64,000 nt of DNA from Hydrogenophaga sp. (GCA_030653975.1 JAURYH010000017.1:1-64000), one strand, 5' to 3'. Positions 19,229-28,256 are shown, counted from the stretch's first letter. Made by a program: numbers and translations. The notes: generated by a model from the letters alone, not told the origin.

Positions 19229-19290
19229 ACGCTGGCGTGATGGCCGCGGCGGCCCCGATGACAAAGCCGTTTCACCTACTCTGACATTCG

Positions 19291-19318
19291 TGTAACTGAG
19301 TTACATGTCCGGTATGAT
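19291..19318 (+). promoter_or_regulatory. Operator-like palindrome and -10 upstream of glucokinase
   Basis: TGTAACT-G-AGTTACA (19291-19305) is a perfect 7-1-7 palindrome. TATGAT at 19313-19318 is a good -10, placing the palindrome over the -35 region. The palindrome resembles the HexR operator of gammaproteobacteria (TGTAATTAAATTACA), a regulator of glucose catabolism. Assignment to HexR is inferred only from the resemblance and the gene controlled. Confidence 0.55.
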
Positions 19319-19384
19319 CCGCCCCACTTCGCACCGGGGCCGTCATGGGGTACTGTTCCGGACCGACCTTCTGGAACCGATCTC

Positions 19385-20371
19385 ATGCCCAACACGACCA
19401 GCGGATTCCTCCGCGCCCGACTGCTCGCCGACGTGGGCGGTACCAACGCCCGCTTTGCCTGGCAATCCGGCCCCGGTGAGCCGATCACCGACGTGCGCGT
19501 ATTGCCCTGTGCCGAACACGCCACCCTGCAGGACGCGATCCGCGTCTACCTGAACGGCCTCGGCCACGGCACGCCGGACGCGGTGGCGATCGCCATCGCC
19601 AACCCGATCACCGGCGACCAGATCCGCATGACCAACCACCACTGGTCGTTTTCGCAGTCGGCGGTGAAGGCCGAGTTCGGCTTCAACACGCTGCGCCTGC
19701 TCAACGATTTCACCGCACTGGCGCTGGCGCTGCCCGACCTGCCGGCGCAGGAGCTGCGCCAGGTCGGCGGCGGCGCGGCCATGCCCGGCGCCGCCATGGG
19801 CCTGGTCGGCGCCGGCACGGGGCTGGGGGTGTCGGGCCTCTTGCCCAACGGCCTGGCGGGCTGGGTACCGCTGGAAGGCGAGGGCGGCCACGTCACGCTG
19901 CCGGCCGTGACGGCGCGCGAGCGCCTGGTGATGGACGGCCTGGCGCGCCGCTATGGCCGCTGCTCGGCCGAGCGCGTGTGCAGCGGGCAGGGCATCCTGG
20001 ACACCTACGGCCTGCTCTGCGAGGCCGATGGCGTGGCGCCGGGCGGCGTGGCCAGCGCGGCCGACGTGAGCGAGGCGGCCCTGAACGCCGGCCACCCGCA
20101 GGCGCTGGAAGCGCTGAACATCTTTTGCGCCATGCTGGGCTCGGTGGCCGGGAACCTGGCGCTCACGCTGGGCGCGCGCGGCGGGGTCTACATCGGCGGC
20201 GGCATCGTGCCGCGGCTGGGCGCCTGGTTCGAAACGTCCCCGTTCCGGGCCCGGTTCGAGTCCAAGGGCCGGTTCCAGAACCTGCTGGCCGAGATGCCCG
20301 TGTGGGTGATCACGTCGAAACAATCGCCCGCCCTCCTGGGCGCCGCACGCGCGCTGGACGGTCGCGTCTGA
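19385..20371 (+). CDS. glk: Glucokinase
   Basis: A 328-residue kinase that phosphorylates glucose to glucose 6-phosphate with ATP. The ATP phosphate site is LLADVGGTNARFAW; the catalytic part is LLNDFTALALALP with the Asp base; VGAGTGLGVSGL and EGGHVTLPA match the bacterial glucokinase family, and VYIGGGIVPRLG the C-terminal half. It is followed by a sugar ABC transporter on the same strand, which fits import followed by phosphorylation. Start ATG 19385. Confidence 0.95.
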   Translation: MPNTTSGFLRARLLADVGGTNARFAWQSGPGEPITDVRVLPCAEHATLQDAIRVYLNGLGHGTPDAVAIAIANPITGDQIRMTNHHWSFSQSAVKAEFGFNTLRLLNDFTALALALPDLPAQELRQVGGGAAMPGAAMGLVGAGTGLGVSGLLPNGLAGWVPLEGEGGHVTLPAVTARERLVMDGLARRYGRCSAERVCSGQGILDTYGLLCEADGVAPGGVASAADVSEAALNAGHPQALEALNIFCAMLGSVAGNLALTLGARGGVYIGGGIVPRLGAWFETSPFRARFESKGRFQNLLAEMPVWVITSKQSPALLGAARALDGRV

Positions 20372-20416
20372 CGGTTGTCGGCCCGGCAAGGGCCCCTGGG
20401 GTTTCTACGGATGGTC

Positions 20417-20447
20417 GGTGTTAATTAATTAATGAAAAATTAACACC
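20417..20447 (+). promoter_or_regulatory. Inverted repeat upstream of the sugar ABC operon
   Basis: GGTGTTAATT (20417-20426) and AATTAACACC (20438-20447) are perfect complements separated by 11 AT-rich bases. This AT island lies 64 bases before the start codon of the binding protein and could be a repressor or activator site with the promoter within. The regulator is unknown; a LacI- or GntR-family site is possible. Confidence 0.5.
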
Positions 20448-20510
20448 CTCGGCGCAAGCTGCGCCGGGCCAACCACAACCGGGCCACAGGCCACCCTTCG
20501 GAGACAACCC

Positions 20511-21818
20511 ATGAAGTTCACTCACACCTTTGGTGCCGCGCTGGTCGCAGCCCTGCTGGCCACCGCCTGCGGCAAAAAAGAAGAGGCCGCTCCCGTGGCT
20601 GCCGCACCGGCGCCCGCCGCTGCGCCGGCACCGGCCAGGACCTCGGTGGAAGTGCTGCACTACTGGACCTCGGGCGGCGAAGCCAAGTCGGCCGCCGAGC
20701 TCAAGGCCATGCTGGAAGCCAAGGGCCACGAATGGAAAGATTTCGCGGTGGCCGGTGGTGGCGGCGACAACGCCATGACCGTGCTCAAGAGCCGGGCCGT
20801 CTCGGGCAACCCGCCCACGGCCGCCCAGGTGAAGGGCCCGGCCATCCAGGAATGGGCGAACGAAGGCATGCTGGCCAGCATCGACAACGTGGCCCAGGCC
20901 GAGAAGTGGGACGAGCTGCTGCCCAAGGTGGTGGCCGACGTGATGAAGTCCAACGGCAACTACGTGGCCGCTCCGGTCAACGTGCACCGCGTCAACTGGA
21001 TGTGGGCCAACCCCGAGGTGCTGAAGCAGGCCGGCGTGGCCGCCATGCCCAAGACCTGGGACGAATTCTTCGTCGCCGCCGACAAGATCAAGAAATCGGG
21101 CAACGTGGCGCTGGCCCACGGCGGCCAGAACTGGCAGGACTTCACGGTGTTCGAGTCCGTCGTGCTGGGCGTCGGTGGCCCCGAGTTCTACACCAACGCC
21201 CTGGTCAAGCTCGACCCCGCGGCCATCGCCAGCCCGACCATGACGAAGGCGCTGACCACCTTCCGCAAGCTCAAGGGCTACACCGACAGCGCCTCCACCG
21301 GCCGCGACTGGAACATGACCACCGCCATGGTGATCGGCGGCAAGGCCGGGTTCCAGTTCATGGGTGACTGGGCCAAGGGCGAGTTCACCGCCGCCGGCCA
21401 GAAGCCGGGCGAGGGCTTCCTATGCGCCGCCGCCCCGGGCACGGCCAACGCCTACACCTTCAACGTCGACTCCTTCATCATGTTCAAGCTGAAGGACGAA
21501 GCCGCGCAGAAGGCCCAGGGCGACCTGGCATCCGCCATCCTGAGCACCGAATTCCAGGAGGTCTTCAACCAGAACAAGGGCTCGATCCCGGTGCGCCTGG
21601 GCCACGACATGGCCAAGTTCGACGACTGCGCCAAGCTCTCGGCCACCGACTTCGTGGAAACCGCCAAGTCGGGCGGTCTGGTGCCTTCCATCGCCCACGG
21701 CATGGCGGTGGAGCCGGCCAAGGCCGGCGCCATCCAGGACGCGGTGACGCAGTTCTGGAACGACGACAAGCTCAGCGTGGCCGAGGCGCAAAAGCGCATC
21801 GCCGCCGCGGCCAAGTAA
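20511..21818 (+). CDS. Sugar ABC transporter substrate-binding lipoprotein (GtsA-like)
   Basis: A 435-residue family 1 sugar-binding protein. A signal peptide ends with the lipobox LLATAC, so it is probably anchored in the membrane; an Ala/Pro linker follows (about 28-42). SVEVLHYWTSGGEAKSA, then ADVMKSNGNYVAAPVNVHRV, and PKTWDEFF are typical of glucose or mannose binding proteins of the GtsA/GlcE type. It delivers sugar to the two permeases encoded next. With glk upstream, glucose is the likely substrate (inferred). Confidence 0.92.
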   Translation: MKFTHTFGAALVAALLATACGKKEEAAPVAAAPAPAAAPAPARTSVEVLHYWTSGGEAKSAAELKAMLEAKGHEWKDFAVAGGGGDNAMTVLKSRAVSGNPPTAAQVKGPAIQEWANEGMLASIDNVAQAEKWDELLPKVVADVMKSNGNYVAAPVNVHRVNWMWANPEVLKQAGVAAMPKTWDEFFVAADKIKKSGNVALAHGGQNWQDFTVFESVVLGVGGPEFYTNALVKLDPAAIASPTMTKALTTFRKLKGYTDSASTGRDWNMTTAMVIGGKAGFQFMGDWAKGEFTAAGQKPGEGFLCAAAPGTANAYTFNVDSFIMFKLKDEAAQKAQGDLASAILSTEFQEVFNQNKGSIPVRLGHDMAKFDDCAKLSATDFVETAKSGGLVPSIAHGMAVEPAKAGAIQDAVTQFWNDDKLSVAEAQKRIAAAAK

Positions 21819-21880
21819 AGCGTTTCCCAAGCGCCATCCAGCGAGACCTGCGCAGGCGTTGAGCCTGCGCAGGGCGCCCC

Positions 21881-22759
21881 ATGCCCCAAACATTCGACAA
21901 GCTCCTGCCCAAGCTGGTGCTGGCCCCGGCCTTCGTGCTCGGCCTGGCCTTCATCTACGGCTTCATGGTGTGGAACGGGCTGCTGTCCGTCACCGCCTCC
22001 CGCATGCTGCCCAACTACGAACTGGTGGGCCTGGCCCAGTACGAGCGCCTCTGGGAGATGGACCGCTGGCACGTGGCGCTGAAAAACCTGGCCATCTTCG
22101 GCACGCTCTACGTGGGCGGTTCCATGGCGCTGGGTGTGTTCCTCGCCATCCTGCTCGACCAGAAGGTGCGCGCCGAAGGCTTCATCCGCACCGTCTACCT
22201 CTACCCCATGGCGCTGTCCTTCGTGGTCACCGGCACCGCCTGGAAATGGATCCTGAACCCCAGCGCCGGCCTGCAGAAACTCGTGCAGGACATGGGCTGG
22301 ACCTCGTTCACTTTCGACTGGCTGGTGCAGTCGGACATGGCGATCTACTGCGTCGTCATCGCCGGCGTGTGGCAGTCGGCCGGCTTTGCCATGGCGCTGT
22401 TCCTGGCCGGCCTGCGCGGCATCGACGACAGCATCATCAAGGCCGCGCAGATCGACGGCGCCTCGCTGCCGCGCATCTACTGGCGCATCGTGCTGCCCGC
22501 GCTGCGTCCGGTGTTTTTCTCCACGCTGATGGTGCTGGCCCACCTGGCCATCAAGAGCTTCGACCTGGTGATGGCGCTCACCTCGGGCGGCCCGGGCTAC
22601 GCCACCGACGTGCCCGCCACCTTTATGTTCGCCATGAGCTTCACCCGTGGCCAGATCGGCCTGGGCGCGGCGAGCGCCACCATCATGCTGGTCACAGTGG
22701 CGGCGATCGTGGTGCCCTACCTCTACAGCGAACTGAGGACCAAACCCCATGACAGGTAG
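21881..22759 (+). CDS. Sugar ABC transporter permease (GtsB-like)
   Basis: A 292-residue inner-membrane permease of the MalF type with six predicted helices. It has the EAA-type loop IIKAAQIDGASLPRIYWRI that docks to the ATPase. VTGTAWKWILNPSAGLQ is typical of the glucose/mannose branch. It follows the binding protein by 62 bases. A copy of the stem-loop repeat begins just after its stop, separating it from the second permease. Confidence 0.92.
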   Translation: MPQTFDKLLPKLVLAPAFVLGLAFIYGFMVWNGLLSVTASRMLPNYELVGLAQYERLWEMDRWHVALKNLAIFGTLYVGGSMALGVFLAILLDQKVRAEGFIRTVYLYPMALSFVVTGTAWKWILNPSAGLQKLVQDMGWTSFTFDWLVQSDMAIYCVVIAGVWQSAGFAMALFLAGLRGIDDSIIKAAQIDGASLPRIYWRIVLPALRPVFFSTLMVLAHLAIKSFDLVMALTSGGPGYATDVPATFMFAMSFTRGQIGLGAASATIMLVTVAAIVVPYLYSELRTKPHDR

Positions 22760-22761
22760 AA

Positions 22762-22870
22762 ACACCCCCCTGCGCCGCTGCGCGTCTTCCCCCCTTGCAA
22801 AGGGGGACCACGCTGGTGGCCCGGCGAAGCCGGTTCCACGGCGTGCGCTGGATGGGTCACGCGCTCCGGC
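22762..22870 (+). repeat. 3' stem-loop repeat, copy 2 (inside the sugar transporter operon)
   Basis: It starts two bases after the permease TAG: ACACCCCCCTGCGCCGCTGC, then CCCCCCTTGCAAAGGGGG, then CCGGCGAAGCCGG. It lies between two genes of one operon with a 162-base gap, so it may affect relative expression of the subunits. Confidence 0.85.
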
Positions 22871-22921
22871 TGCGAGCCTGCGTGTGGCCCTCGATGGTCT
22901 CGATAGCCAAGGTAGCAAGCC

Positions 22922-23782
22922 ATGAATCTCCCACGTTTCAATGCCGGCCGTTTCGCCTTGATGGCCACCCTGCTCATCGGCGCCGCTTTCTTCCTGGCCC
23001 CGCTGTATGTGATGGTGGTCACCTCGCTGAAAGACGCCGACGAGATCCGCAACGGCAACCTGCTGAGCCTGCCCGGCGGCCTGAACTTCAGCGCCTGGGG
23101 TCAGGCCTGGTCCACCGCCTGCACCGGCGTCGAGTGCAACGGCCTGCAGCCCTTCTTCTGGAACTCGGTGTGGATGGCCATCCCCGCCGTGCTGCTGTCC
23201 ACCACCTGGGGCGCGCTCAACGGCTACGTGCTCAGCCTGTGGAAGTTCCGCGGCAGCGAAACCTTCTTCGGCCTGCTGCTGTTCGGCGTGTTCATGCCGT
23301 TCCAGGTGGTGTTGCTGCCGATGAGCCAGGTGCTCGGTTACCTCGGCCTGTCGAGCAGCATCGGCGGCCTGATTCTGGTGCACTGCCTGGCCGGCCTGCC
23401 CAGCACCACGCTGTTCTTCCGCAACTACTACGCCGCCGTGCCGGGCGAGCTGCTGAACGCCGCGCGCCTCGACGGCGCGGGCTTCTGGCAGATCTTCCTG
23501 CGCATCATCGTGCCCATGTCCACGCCCATCATCATGGTCACGCTGATCTGGCAGTTCACCCAGATCTGGAACGATTTCCTGTTCGGCGTGGCCTTCAGTG
23601 GCGCCGACTCCAAGCCGGTCACCGTGGGCCTGAACAACCTGGCCAACACCACCAGCAGCGTCAAGGCCTACAACGTGGACATGGCCGCAGCCCTCATCGC
23701 CGCCCTGCCGACCGTCGCGGTCTACGTGCTCGCGGGTCGTTTCTTCGTGCGCGGCCTGACCGCTGGCGCGGTCAAAGGTTAA
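22922..23782 (+). CDS. Sugar ABC transporter permease (GtsC-like)
   Basis: A 286-residue permease of the MalG type, partner of the preceding one. The first helix starts FALMATLLIGAAFFLAPLYV; the docking loop has AARLDGAGFWQIFLRIIVP. A short Cys-containing periplasmic loop (TACTGVECNG) is near residue 60. It is separated from the first permease by a repeat element and lies 12 bases before the ATPase. Confidence 0.92.
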   Translation: MNLPRFNAGRFALMATLLIGAAFFLAPLYVMVVTSLKDADEIRNGNLLSLPGGLNFSAWGQAWSTACTGVECNGLQPFFWNSVWMAIPAVLLSTTWGALNGYVLSLWKFRGSETFFGLLLFGVFMPFQVVLLPMSQVLGYLGLSSSIGGLILVHCLAGLPSTTLFFRNYYAAVPGELLNAARLDGAGFWQIFLRIIVPMSTPIIMVTLIWQFTQIWNDFLFGVAFSGADSKPVTVGLNNLANTTSSVKAYNVDMAAALIAALPTVAVYVLAGRFFVRGLTAGAVKG

Positions 23783-23794
23783 GAAAGCATCATC

Positions 23795-24871
23795 ATGGCA
23801 TCAGCACTCGAAATCCAAGGCATCCGCAAGTGTTTCGGCAAGGGCGACAAGACGGTGGAGGTCCTGAAAAAGATCGACATCGCCGTCGCACCGGGTGAGT
23901 TCCTCATCCTGGTGGGCCCCTCGGGCTGCGGCAAGTCCACCCTGCTCAACATCATCGCCGGGCTCGAAGAGCCCACCGAAGGCGCGATCCACATCGGTTC
24001 GCGCAACGTGGTCGGCGTGGCCTCGGCGCAGCGCGACATCGCCATGGTGTTCCAGAGCTACGCGCTCTACCCGACCATGAGCGTGGCCGACAACATCGGC
24101 TTTGCGCTGGAGATGCGCAAGGTGCCCAAGGCCGAGCGCGAGAAGCGCATCGGCGAGGTCGCGGCCATGCTGCAGATCACGCATCTGCTGGACCGCCGGC
24201 CGAGCCAGCTCTCGGGTGGCCAGCGCCAGCGCGTGGCGATGGGGCGAGCGCTGGCGCGCCAGCCGCAGCTGTTTTTGTTTGACGAACCGCTGTCCAACCT
24301 CGATGCCAAGCTGCGCGTGGAGATGCGCGCCGAGATCAAGCGCCTGCACCAGGTCAGCGGCATCACCAGCGTCTACGTGACGCACGACCAGATCGAGGCC
24401 ATGACCCTGGGCAGCCGCATCGCGGTGATGAAAGACGGCGTGCTGCAACAGCTGGGCACGCCCGACGAGATCTACAACCGCCCGGCCAACACCTACGTCG
24501 CCACCTTCATCGGCTCGCCGACCATGAACCTGATCAAAGGCCAGTCCCTGGCCGCCGCCAACGGCCACGGGTTCGGCATCCTCGGCACCGAGTTGCCGCT
24601 GACCTGCCCGGCCGCCAGTGGCAGCCGCGCGTTGCTGGGCCTGCGGCCCGAACACATCGCCTTCAACGACAGCGCCGCCTGGCGCGGCGAGGTCAGCGTG
24701 GTCGAGCCCACCGGTGCCGACACCTACGTGGTCATCAAGACCGCCGCGGGCGATGTCACCGTGCGCACTGCGCCGCAGGTGCGCGTGAACCCCGGCGACC
24801 GCGTCGGTCTGGACATCCAGGCGAGTCACGTCAACTGGTTCGACCAGACATCGGGCGTGCGCCTTGCTTGA
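23795..24871 (+). CDS. Sugar ABC transporter ATP-binding protein (UgpC/MalK-like)
   Basis: A 358-residue ATPase energising the sugar importer. Walker A is GPSGCGKST, the signature LSGGQRQRVAMGRA, Walker B LFLFDEPLSNLD and the switch VTHDQIEAMTLG. The C-terminal OB-like domain (about 240-358) has LLGLRPEHI, as in MalK/UgpC, which can bind regulators. It ends the operon; the following 368 bases hold only an inverted-repeat structure. Confidence 0.94.
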   Translation: MASALEIQGIRKCFGKGDKTVEVLKKIDIAVAPGEFLILVGPSGCGKSTLLNIIAGLEEPTEGAIHIGSRNVVGVASAQRDIAMVFQSYALYPTMSVADNIGFALEMRKVPKAEREKRIGEVAAMLQITHLLDRRPSQLSGGQRQRVAMGRALARQPQLFLFDEPLSNLDAKLRVEMRAEIKRLHQVSGITSVYVTHDQIEAMTLGSRIAVMKDGVLQQLGTPDEIYNRPANTYVATFIGSPTMNLIKGQSLAAANGHGFGILGTELPLTCPAASGSRALLGLRPEHIAFNDSAAWRGEVSVVEPTGADTYVVIKTAAGDVTVRTAPQVRVNPGDRVGLDIQASHVNWFDQTSGVRLA

Positions 24872-24955
24872 GTGTGCTTGTTGGCCAGTACCTCGCGGCT
24901 GCGGCAGCATGAAGTGGTGTGGGCTCTCCACCGGTGGCGCGCCAACACCTTTTCT

Positions 24956-25192
24956 GCCAAGGCGTGTGCGGGCAGGCCGCAGCGCGCCAGTGAGGCGCCG
25001 AGAAGCGCAGTGGCCGTGGCCGCGCGCGCAGCGCGCTTCGTCAACTGACTTGTCGCACTTGTCTGAGCGGAGAGAGCGCAGCTAACGCAGCGAGTTGTGC
25101 GACAGGCCACGGCCGCGAGCATCGCAGGGAAGTCGGTGCGCAGCGCCGACCGCCTCACTGAAGCGCTGCGGCCTGCCCGCGCACGCCTTGGC
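24956..25192. repeat. Large nested inverted repeat in a 368-base gene-free stretch
   Basis: Outer arms of 42 bases (24956-24997 and 25151-25192) are complementary with three mismatches. Inside, GGCCGTGGCC (25012-25021) pairs with 25105-25114, and TGTCGCAC (25051-25058) pairs with GTGCGACA (25097-25104). The structure occupies the gap between the sugar transporter operon and the convergent sensor kinase. No reading frame of note was seen. It may act as a bidirectional terminator or be a mobile palindromic element. Confidence 0.8.
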
Positions 25193-25239
25193 ACGCGATG
25201 TGCAGCGAGCAAGCATGTCCGAACCAGCGCACAACCCCA

Positions 25240-26604
25240 CTACGCCAGCGTCAACACCACCCGCAAACCGCGCGGCGCCACCGGTTCCACCGTGGCATCA
25301 CCACCATGCCGACGCGCGATCTCGCGCACGATGGCCAGGCCCAGACCGCAGCCGCCGGGCTGTTCGCTGGCGCGCCAGAAGCGCTGGAACACGTGCGCCC
25401 GGTCTTCGTCGCTGAGGCCCGGGCCGTTGTCTTCCACGCTCAGGCGCGTCTGCGCGCCCGCGGCCTCGACCCGGAGCGTGACCGCGCTGCCGCGCGGCGT
25501 GTAGCGCAGGGCGTTGTCGATCAGGTTGGCCAGGGCCTCGCGCAGTTGCAGGGCGTCGCCCTGGATCGTGCGGTGTTCTTCGCCTTCGAAGCCGAGGTCC
25601 ACACCCGCGGCCACGGCTTTGGGTGTCCACTCACGCGCCACTTCGCGCGCCAGCGCGGCGAGGTCCAGCGACTCGCGCCGGGCGGTGGTTTCGGTGCGCG
25701 CCAGCGTGAGCAGCTGGTGCACCAGGTGGGCGCTGCGTTCGGCGCCGGTGAGCACCTTGTTCAGGCGCGCGCCCAGCACCGGATCGGCGGTCTCGCGCTG
25801 CGCCAGCTCCACCTGGCTGATCAGCCCGGCCAGCGGCGTGCGCAACTGGTGGGCGGCGTCGTTGATGAAGCGCTTCTCCTGGTGCACGCTGCGTGCGACC
25901 TCGTCGAGCAGGCCGTTGATGGCCAGCACCAGCGCGTGCACCTCGCTCGGCGCCTGCGTCATGCCGATGGGCGAGAGCGCGTTGACCGAGCGGTTCTCCA
26001 GCTGTGCCGTCAGACGCGTCAGCGGGGCCAGGCCGCGCCGGATGCCGCCGTACACCAGCAGGCTCAGCAACACGCCCAGCGCCAGCAGCGGCACCAGCAT
26101 GTCGGCCACCAGCTCGCGCGCGATGCGCTGCTGAACGGCCAGACCCTTGCCCACCTGCACGCGCAGGATCTGCGGCGCGCTGGCCTCGCCGTAGCTCAGG
26201 TCCAGCGCCACGATGCGCAGCGGCCGGCCGTCGAGCACGCCACCGTAGAACACCGGATCGCCGGCCACCAGCGGCGGCTGGGCCGGTGGCGGCAGGCGCT
26301 GGTTGCCGAGCAGGAACTGGCCCGGCGGCGAGGACACCATGTAGCTGATGCGGTCGTCCGGGTCCTGTTCCAGCACGTCCTGCGCGGCCCTGGGAAAGTC
26401 GATCAGCAGGCCCGAACCGACGGGCTTGACCTGGCGCGCCAGCGCGCGCACCGACTGCGTGAGCGACTGGTCGATGCCTTTTTCGGCGTACGACAGTGCG
26501 ATGCGGTAGGTGAGCAGGCCACCACCGGCCCACAGCACCAGCTGCGGCAGCAGCAGCCACAGCAGCAGCTGGCGGCGCAGGGACAGGCGCGACGGAGCCA
26601 TCAT
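25240..26604 (-). CDS. Sensor histidine kinase, QseC/TctE type
   Basis: A 454-residue membrane sensor kinase. TM1 spans about 11-33, a periplasmic domain of about 130 residues follows, and TM2 lies at 168-186 before a HAMP-like linker. The phosphoacceptor is H252 in NDAAHQLRTPLAG. The ATPase domain has LIDNALRYTP, VEDNGPGL and GLGLAIVREIARRHGG. The periplasmic domain belongs to the TctE/QseC-like group, but its ligand is unknown. ATG 26604 overlaps the response regulator stop, so translation is coupled. Confidence 0.92.
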   Translation of the reverse strand: MMAPSRLSLRRQLLLWLLLPQLVLWAGGGLLTYRIALSYAEKGIDQSLTQSVRALARQVKPVGSGLLIDFPRAAQDVLEQDPDDRISYMVSSPPGQFLLGNQRLPPPAQPPLVAGDPVFYGGVLDGRPLRIVALDLSYGEASAPQILRVQVGKGLAVQQRIARELVADMLVPLLALGVLLSLLVYGGIRRGLAPLTRLTAQLENRSVNALSPIGMTQAPSEVHALVLAINGLLDEVARSVHQEKRFINDAAHQLRTPLAGLISQVELAQRETADPVLGARLNKVLTGAERSAHLVHQLLTLARTETTARRESLDLAALAREVAREWTPKAVAAGVDLGFEGEEHRTIQGDALQLREALANLIDNALRYTPRGSAVTLRVEAAGAQTRLSVEDNGPGLSDEDRAHVFQRFWRASEQPGGCGLGLAIVREIARRHGGDATVEPVAPRGLRVVLTLA

Positions 26605-27311
26605 GGCGCGCCGGCCGACTCCAGCAGGTAACCCAGACCGCGGATGTTGCGGATGTTCAGCGTCGAGCCGCTGAGCTTGCGGCGCAGGCGGTGCACGTAC
26701 ACCTCCAGCGCGTTCGAGGCCACGCCGCCGGACTCGGCCGGCTCGGACTGCCAGGCGGCGAGCACGTCTTCGCGGCTCACCACCTGGCCGCTGTGACGCA
26801 CCAGCAGGTCGAGCAGCACCCATTCGCGCTGCGTCAGGTCGATGGCTTCGTTGCCCAGCCAGGCGCGCGGCAGTTGCGGGTCCAGCCGCAGGTTGCCGGC
26901 TGCCGGGACGGACGGCGCGGGTGCGGTGTGGACACCGAATGCAGGCAGGCTGGCGCGGCGCAGCAGGGCCTGCAGGCGGGCCAGCAGTTCGTCGCGGTTG
27001 AAGGGTTTGGTGAGGTAGTCGTCGGCGCCCGCGTTCAGGCCTTCGACGCGGTCTTCGACGCCGTCGCGCGCGGTGAGGATCAGCACCGGCAGGGCGGGCA
27101 GGCGCTGGCGCAGGCGGCGCAGCACGGTCAGGCCATCCACCAGGGGCAGGCCGAGGTCGAGCACCACGCCGTCGAAACCCTGCAGGGCCAGCCGCTCCAG
27201 GGCCTCGGCACCGTCGGCCGCGGTGGTGATGCGGTGGCCCGCTTGCGTGAGCTGGGCGCCCAGCGCGTCGCGCAGCAGTTCGTCGTCTTCAACAATCAGC
27301 AGGTGGGCCAT
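26601..27311 (-). CDS. Response regulator, OmpR family (QseB/TctD type)
   Basis: A 236-residue DNA-binding regulator. Receiver: EDD near 8-10, phosphoacceptor D52 in VVLDLGLP, T80 in ILTARD and K102 in LTKPF. The effector domain is a winged helix with LTQREWVLLDLL and VYVHRLRRKL. It is the cognate partner of the kinase encoded immediately downstream. The pair converges on the sugar ABC operon; whether it controls that operon is unknown. Confidence 0.94.
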   Translation of the reverse strand: MAHLLIVEDDELLRDALGAQLTQAGHRITTAADGAEALERLALQGFDGVVLDLGLPLVDGLTVLRRLRQRLPALPVLILTARDGVEDRVEGLNAGADDYLTKPFNRDELLARLQALLRRASLPAFGVHTAPAPSVPAAGNLRLDPQLPRAWLGNEAIDLTQREWVLLDLLVRHSGQVVSREDVLAAWQSEPAESGGVASNALEVYVHRLRRKLSGSTLNIRNIRGLGYLLESAGAP

Positions 27312-27350
27312 GGGGTCAGTTTAGCCGCGCCCTGCCGGGCGCTCGGACGT

Positions 27351-28256
27351 TCAGGCCGCTTCGAGCGGGCGCACCTGGAACGCCGGGGCCTTGCCGGCGT
27401 GGTCCTGACCGGCGTACACGGTGAGGTGCGGGTAGGGGATCTCGATGCCGGCGGCATCAAAGGCGGCCTTCAGGCGGCGCAGGTATTCGCGTTTCACGTT
27501 CCACTGCTCCAGGGGCAGGCAACGAAAGCGGCAGCGGATGACCACCGCCGAGTCGGCCCAGCGTTCGACGCCGGCGATCTCCAGTTCGTTCGTGATGCTG
27601 GCGCCAAAGGCCGGCTCTTCGCGCATCGTCCGGGCCACTTCGGCCATGACCCGCATCACCTCGTCCACGTTCTCGCGGTAGGCCACGCCGATGTCCATGA
27701 CCGCGTTGCTGAAGCCGCGCGTCATGTTGATCACGGTGCTGATGTGGCCGTTGGGCACGTAGTGCACGTTGCCGTCGTAGTCGCGCAGCTGCACGTAGCG
27801 CAGCGTGACCACCTCCACCATGCCGGCGTGTTCGCCCAGCTTGACCACATCACCCTGCCGGATCTGGTTTTCCAGCAGGATGAAGAAGCCGGTGAAAAAA
27901 TCCTTGACCAGGCTCTGGGCGCCAAAACCCACCGCCAGACCGACCACGCCAGCCGCCCCCAGGATGGGCGCCACCGACACCCCCAGTTCGGAGAGCACCA
28001 GCATGCCGGCGATCAGGCTCACCACCACCCCGACCAGGTAGCGGAAGACACGGCCCAGGGTTTCGGCGCGCTTGCTCGACTCGCGGTCGTCCATGCGGCT
28101 GGCGATGCGTATGCGCAGCGTGCGTATGCCGCGCTGCAGGATGGCGACCAGCAGCCAGGCGGCGATGAGGATGATGGTCACCCGCAGCAGGGTGGTGGCG
28201 GCGCTGCCGAGGCCGATCCACCAGCGGGTGGCGAGGTCCAGGATGTTGCCGTTCAT
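27351..28256 (-). CDS. Mechanosensitive ion channel, MscS family
   Basis: A 301-residue inner-membrane channel that opens under membrane tension to release solutes at osmotic downshock. Three transmembrane helices lie in about 15-125; the pore helix is GAAGVVGLAVGFGAQSLVKD. The beta domain follows with IRQGDVVKLGEHAGMVEVV and the C-terminal domain with YPHLTVY. Neighbouring trehalose genes also concern osmotic stress, although they are separated by a repeat and probably have their own promoter. Confidence 0.93.
   Translation of the reverse strand: MNGNILDLATRWWIGLGSAATTLLRVTIILIAAWLLVAILQRGIRTLRIRIASRMDDRESSKRAETLGRVFRYLVGVVVSLIAGMLVLSELGVSVAPILGAAGVVGLAVGFGAQSLVKDFFTGFFILLENQIRQGDVVKLGEHAGMVEVVTLRYVQLRDYDGNVHYVPNGHISTVINMTRGFSNAVMDIGVAYRENVDEVMRVMAEVARTMREEPAFGASITNELEIAGVERWADSAVVIRCRFRCLPLEQWNVKREYLRRLKAAFDAAGIEIPYPHLTVYAGQDHAGKAPAFQVRPLEAA

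Noticed and set aside
21452..23383. A 643-codon open frame on the - strand
   Set aside because: Antisense to the sugar ABC operon, biased composition and crosses a repeat; no family match.
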